Source: Bacilli bacterium
GTDB taxonomy: Bacteria > Bacillota_I > Bacilli_A > RF39 > UBA660
Direction: 5' to 3'
Assembly: GCA_022801735.1 (NCBI GenBank)
Contig: JAAWSW010000030.1
Coordinates: 1 to 14,382 of the forward strand
DNA: 14,382 nucleotides
Part shown: one piece after another, positions 14,086-14,382 of the stretch
Layout: every line of letters starts with the position of its first letter
How positions within the stretch are numbered: the first letter of the stretch is position 1
Made by a program: the position numbers and the translations under genes
The notes under the pieces: model-generated
What the model was told of the DNA's origin: nothing
The model's database searches: none
What the model saw: only the letters and a program-made list of their open reading frames with translations

Positions 14086-14346
14086 ATGGAAACACCAACA
14101 ACTGTATTAATGTTTCACTATCTAAGTGCAAGAGATGTAGAAGGAGAGGATATACAATATCATGCTTCTTTCATAATTCAAAGTGGTGATTTAGACTATA
14201 ACTATAAATTTGCAAGAGACGTAAAAGGCGCAGACATAGAAGCCCACAAAGCAGTTATCGAAGAAAGTCAAGATGAATTTTATATGGAACTTTTTGAAAA
14301 ATTAACACAAGAGCCTAAACAGAAAGTTTTCACATATACAAAATAA
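14086..14346 (+). CDS. Small protein with tandem 28-residue ARDV-type repeats
   Basis: 86 residues, with two tandem copies of a 28-residue unit. SARDVEGEDIQYH (14-26) matches FARDVKGADIEAH (42-54), and the following IIQSGDLDYNY (30-40) matches VIEESQDEFYM (57-67). A degenerate third start (LFEKL, 69-73) comes next, then a short tail. I recall longer proteins with many copies of FARDVKGADI-type units in gut and host-associated bacteria; their function is unknown, and a solenoid of short helices is a reasonable guess. No signal peptide or membrane segment is seen. Strong SD and own -10, so a single-gene unit after smc. An incomplete or minimal member of a repeat-protein family is possible. Confidence 0.65.
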   Translation: METPTTVLMFHYLSARDVEGEDIQYHASFIIQSGDLDYNYKFARDVKGADIEAHKAVIEESQDEFYMELFEKLTQEPKQKVFTYTK

Positions 14347-14364
14347 TCAAGAAAGCACCACAAA

Positions 14365-14382
14365 AAGAGAATTAATTCTCTT
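14365..14382. terminator. 18-bp palindrome at the window end (probable terminator, cut)
   Basis: AAGAGAATTAATTCTCTT is a perfect palindrome 19 bases after the last stop codon. It ends exactly at the window edge with TT, so a T-run probably follows outside. Confidence 0.5.

Noticed and set aside
1..14382. Use of TGA as tryptophan (mycoplasma code)
   Set aside because: All checked Trp codons are TGG and no gene requires reading through TGA.
1439..14382. CRISPR array, tRNA, rRNA or insertion sequence
   Set aside because: Intergenic gaps are at most about 160 bases and contain only promoters, hairpins and short palindromes; no regular spaced repeats, cloverleaf or transposase was seen.

Overview
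This window is an AT-rich (roughly 70-75% A+T by eye), densely coding stretch of bacterial chromosome. All 16 supported genes lie on the + strand. Shine-Dalgarno sequences are strong (AAGGAGG type), promoters are of the TATAAT type, often with an extended TG -10, and terminators are short hairpins followed by T-runs. The gene families (DUF3781, Cdd1-like HhH, RhuM, DUF1848, a heterodimeric ABC exporter, TcdA, SMC) point to a Firmicutes-type organism. The SMC is only 980 residues, close to the size I recall for mycoplasma P115-type SMCs and about 200 shorter than that of Bacillus. With the extreme AT bias, this suggests a Mollicutes-related or uncultured gut Bacilli lineage. Every tryptophan I checked is TGG, so the standard bacterial code fits. 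That lineage placement is inference.

Layout. (1) 2-1438: four small accessory genes in close succession, namely the C-terminal end of a pyridoxamine-5'-phosphate-oxidase-like protein (cut by the window edge), a DUF3781 protein, a stand-alone GyrI-like domain protein and a Cdd1-like helix-hairpin-helix protein. A terminator at 1448-1478 closes the group. (2) 1491-3873: a good promoter whose -35/-10 spacer is framed by an 8-bp inverted repeat drives rhuM, a 116-aa unknown protein and a DUF1848 protein with a C-terminal CxxxCxxC motif. (3) 3929-4552: a GNAT acetyltransferase with its own extended -10 promoter and a hairpin terminator. (4) 4708-8791: two overlapping genes for a heterodimeric type I ABC exporter. 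The second subunit carries an insert of about 190 residues between its first two membrane helices. A 15-bp terminator stem follows. (5) 8940-9760: two small membrane proteins of unknown function. (6) 9816-11017: tcdA (tRNA ct6A formation) and a 175-aa unknown. (7) 11086-14028: smc. (8) 14086-14346: a small protein made of 28-residue repeats, followed by a palindrome cut by the window end.

How they work together. The two ABC genes clearly form one transporter, with one consensus and one degenerate ATP site. The rhuM operon may be a functional unit, but nothing here proves it. tcdA and smc are housekeeping genes with separate promoters. Codon use and strand skew change near position 3.9 kb: the left part favours G and NNT codons on the coding strand, the right part favours A/C-rich codons (AAC, ACA, CCA). 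The left 3.9 kb may therefore be an accessory segment of different origin. No tRNA, rRNA, CRISPR array or insertion sequence was seen, and no gene-free stretch exceeds about 160 bases.
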